A DNA stretch of 64,000 nt from Cricetomys ansorgei. Taxonomy: Eukaryota; Chordata; Mammalia; Rodentia; Nesomyidae. Positions 62,901-64,000 of the stretch are shown here, in pieces. Under the pieces are notes generated by a model, which was not told the origin of the DNA, searched no databases, and saw only the letters and a list, made by a program, of their open reading frames with translations. Each line of letters opens with the position of its first letter. Position 1 is the stretch's first letter. Location: the NCBI GenBank assembly GCA_026225945.1, contig JAMJFZ010000818.1, forward strand, positions 4,002,501-4,066,500, in the 5' to 3' direction. A program made the position numbers and the translations under genes.

Positions 62901-63827
62901 ACGGCTGCTCACAACTACCTGTGACTCCCATTCCGGGGGATTCAGCACGCTCTTACACATACACGTGCGCGTGTACACACACACACAGAGTTAAAAATTA
63001 AAAATAAGGGAAAGAAAGACAGGGTCCCTTTCCAGATGTTGTGGCCTGGACTGGCTGAGTGGGACAGCCTGAGCTCCTGGTGGGACAGAGGGGCCGAGGA
63101 TGTCAGGGATCCCACCCACACGGGAGCGGCCCCTCCTACACCTCCACTCTACCTCGTGTCACTCCATCTCTCCTGTCTCATTGAGGCAGGGAATGCCTTA
63201 CTTAGTCTGAAGGCCCAGCCATAAAGCCCTGGGTGCATCCTGTTGTATAGAAGCCAGGGCCAGACGGGGTCAGGGCTGGGACAGGAGCATGGTGTCGTTG
63301 CCTGCACCCGTCCTGCCTGTTCTGCCTGCCCCGCTTTCCAAGGCAGGGGCTGTTGTGCGTGCAGATGAGGACGTAGGGTCTTATAGCAGATGCCTTCTGA
63401 CAGATAAAAAGGGAAGGCGTGGCCCCTTGGTTCTAGTGGGGCTCCCCGAGGCTACAAGGGTGACACTGGACCTCTGCCTGCCAGGATGTCTTCACAGAGA
63501 TCATGGGCCAGAAGCGGCCAAAGCCAGGACCCAACCCAGGAGCCAAGAGGCGGAGAGAGGAGGCCCGGCAGCAGCGAGACAAGGAGTTTTATGTTCCCTA
63601 CCGGCCCAAGGATTTCGACAGTGAGCGGGGGTGAGTGTGATCTTGGGGCCCATTGTGGGGTGGGCAAAGAGGGCCTGGGCCCCATTAATCAAATCTCCCA
63701 CTTGGATCTGCAGGCTGAGCATTGGCAGGACTGGAGGAGCCTTCGAACAGCAAGTGGCTGGTGCGGTCCTTGACCTGATGGGGGACGAAGCTCAGAACCT
63801 GAGCCGAGGTCGGCAGCAGCTCAAGTG
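50815..63827 (+). CDS. DDX54: DDX54, DEAD-box RNA helicase (17 exons, 3' end beyond window)
   Basis: DDX54 (DP97) is a nucleolar DEAD-box RNA helicase, also described as a nuclear-receptor corepressor. Exons: 50,815-50,985; 54,782-54,908; 55,981-56,051; 56,386-56,574; 56,664-56,713; 57,364-57,405; 57,519-57,614; 57,990-58,111; 58,195-58,256; 58,349-58,480; 59,362-59,572; 60,911-61,045; 61,351-61,581; 61,666-61,739; 62,350-62,553; 63,485-63,630; 63,714-63,827. Phases agree throughout and give 725 codons plus two bases, of about 880 expected. All helicase motifs are intact: Q motif (Q121), ARTGSGKT 138-145, PTRELA 172-177, TPGR 221-224, DEAD 245-248, SAT 276-278, VFVATK 341-346, TDLAARGLD 393-401 and [11 protein letters not shown] 422-432. 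The acidic, then lysine/arginine-rich C-terminal extension begins after about residue 570. The last donor, AAGTG|GTGCGT, leaves the exon in phase 2, so the remaining exons lie to the right. Confidence 0.95.
50986..54781 (+). other. DDX54 intron 1
   Basis: Contains an ID element (GGATTGTAGCTCAGTTGGTA) at 51,615-51,700; B1 (-) at 52,215-52,375 and 52,600-52,725; B2 (+) at 53,225-53,345; B1 (+) at 53,370-53,500, 53,800-53,945 and 54,130-54,250; and B1 (-) at 54,400-54,545. The first 300 bp are CpG-rich. No exon was seen. Confidence 0.7.
55373..55505 (+). mobile_element. Old LINE-1 ORF2 fragment
   Basis: ATCTACAATATGCAAAGAGT and ACAAATCAATAAGAAAAGGA, followed by a GGGGATCTAAATGGCCA stretch, recall the LINE-1 ORF2 3' region. 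It is a decayed relic in DDX54 intron 2. A B1 fragment follows at 55,675-55,790. Confidence 0.45.
55981..56051 (+). CDS. DDX54: DDX54 exon 3 (Q motif)
   Basis: Encodes [20 protein letters not shown] then QRK. The upstream aromatic (F105) and Q121 form the adenine-recognising Q motif. Confidence 0.93.
56386..56574 (+). CDS. DDX54: DDX54 exon 4 (motifs I and Ia)
   Basis: Carries the Walker A loop ARTGSGKT with K144 and T145 contacting ATP phosphates, and the RNA-contacting PTRELALQ. Confidence 0.95.
57519..57614 (+). CDS. DDX54: DDX54 exon 7 (motifs Ib and II)
   Basis: Encodes [16 protein letters not shown] and then VFDEAD, the Walker B catalytic acid pair, split from the following Arg by the intron. 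Confidence 0.95.
57990..58111 (+). CDS. DDX54: DDX54 exon 8 (motif III)
   Basis: Contains [17 protein letters not shown]. The SAT triad couples ATP hydrolysis to unwinding in this family. Confidence 0.94.
58349..58480 (+). CDS. DDX54: DDX54 exon 10 (motif IV)
   Basis: Encodes [20 protein letters not shown] and [17 protein letters not shown], the start of the second RecA-like domain. Confidence 0.94.
58481..60910 (+). other. DDX54 introns 10 and 11, non-coding parts
   Basis: Intron 10 (58,481-59,361) has a MIR-like fragment near 59,090-59,180. Intron 11 (59,573-60,910) has a B1 fragment near 60,180-60,260; the rest is unique with no exon. Confidence 0.6.
59362..59572 (+). CDS. DDX54: DDX54 exon 11 (motif V)
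   Basis: Contains [28 protein letters not shown] and FLHRV. It ends one base into the Gly codon of HRVGR. Confidence 0.94.
60911..61045 (+). CDS. DDX54: DDX54 exon 12 (motif VI)
   Basis: Completes [13 protein letters not shown] with its arginine fingers (R429, R432) and continues to [19 protein letters not shown]. The exon ends in phase 1 before GTAAGG. Confidence 0.94.
61351..61739 (+). CDS. DDX54: DDX54 exons 13-14 (start of C-terminal extension)
   Basis: Two exons, 61,351-61,581 and 61,666-61,739, are separated by an 84-bp intron. They encode [16 protein letters not shown] through [20 protein letters not shown] and [17 protein letters not shown], which match the human post-helicase segment. 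Confidence 0.9.
62350..62553 (+). CDS. DDX54: DDX54 exon 15 (basic/acidic low-complexity segment)
   Basis: Encodes [20 protein letters not shown], then a Q/R-rich stretch and a run of glutamates ([13 protein letters not shown]). The donor GAG|GTGTGG is weak, but the next exon (DVFTEIMG) joins in frame as in human DDX54. Confidence 0.87.
62640..63000 (+). repeat. B1 and B2/B3 fragments in DDX54 intron 15
   Basis: B1 at about 62,740-62,845 (GGGAGGCAGAGGCAGGTGGA) and a B2/B3-like element to 62,995 ending in a CA run. Confidence 0.65.
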
Positions 63828-64000
63828 GTGCGTGGTCAGGAAGTGTGCGAGGCGGTCTCGGCCCTGGGTCCCCTGTGATCGCTCAGAGAAGGCAGGTGAC
63901 TTCTTGCCTGCCCCATCTCCCTGGTCCACTGTGCTCGGTAGCTGGCCTTTTGAGACAGGCCTCTTACCTGCCATGCTCTCAAGGACTCTGATGCAGCTCC

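Overview
This is a mammalian genomic window, most probably from a muroid (mouse-like) rodent. All genes are intron-split with GT-AG junctions. The repeats are the rodent SINE set (B1, B2/B3, B4/RSINE1-like, ID), two URR1-like DNA transposons, many CA/TG microsatellites and one SPIN-type hAT relic. Protein matches below rest on recalled human and mouse orthologues, not on a search.

Four genes are supported, in the order of human 12q24.13: TPCN1, IQCD, RITA1, DDX54. TPCN1 (minus strand) occupies 1 to about 27.9 kb. Only its untranslated first exon and the exon with the first 37 codons lie inside; the 23 kb to the left is intron 2. IQCD (plus strand) runs from a GC-rich divergent promoter shared with TPCN1 at 27.9-28.4 kb to about 44.25 kb. 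It has one untranslated and four coding exons giving a 462-residue axonemal protein. RITA1 (minus strand, about 50.3 to 46.5 kb) converges on IQCD and has two coding exons. DDX54 (plus strand) starts at 50,815 from a second divergent GC-rich promoter shared with RITA1. Seventeen coding exons (725 residues) are present before the right edge, covering the whole DEAD-box helicase core.

The genes do not form one pathway. TPCN1 is an endolysosomal cation channel, IQCD a component of the axonemal nexin-dynein regulatory complex, RITA1 a Notch/RBPJ antagonist that binds tubulin, and DDX54 a nucleolar RNA helicase and nuclear-receptor corepressor. The layout is two head-to-head pairs meeting tail-to-tail between IQCD and RITA1.

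The points most worth a second look are these: RITA1 lacks the canonical start codon and has a one-base frameshift near its C-terminus; a short upstream ORF ends 18 nt before the TPCN1 start; a perfect RFX X-box sits in the IQCD promoter; a degenerate GC-box tandem array forms the RITA1/DDX54 promoter; and a 1.4 kb G-rich minisatellite lies in the last IQCD intron. I found no bacterial-type system, CRISPR array, tRNA or rRNA gene.
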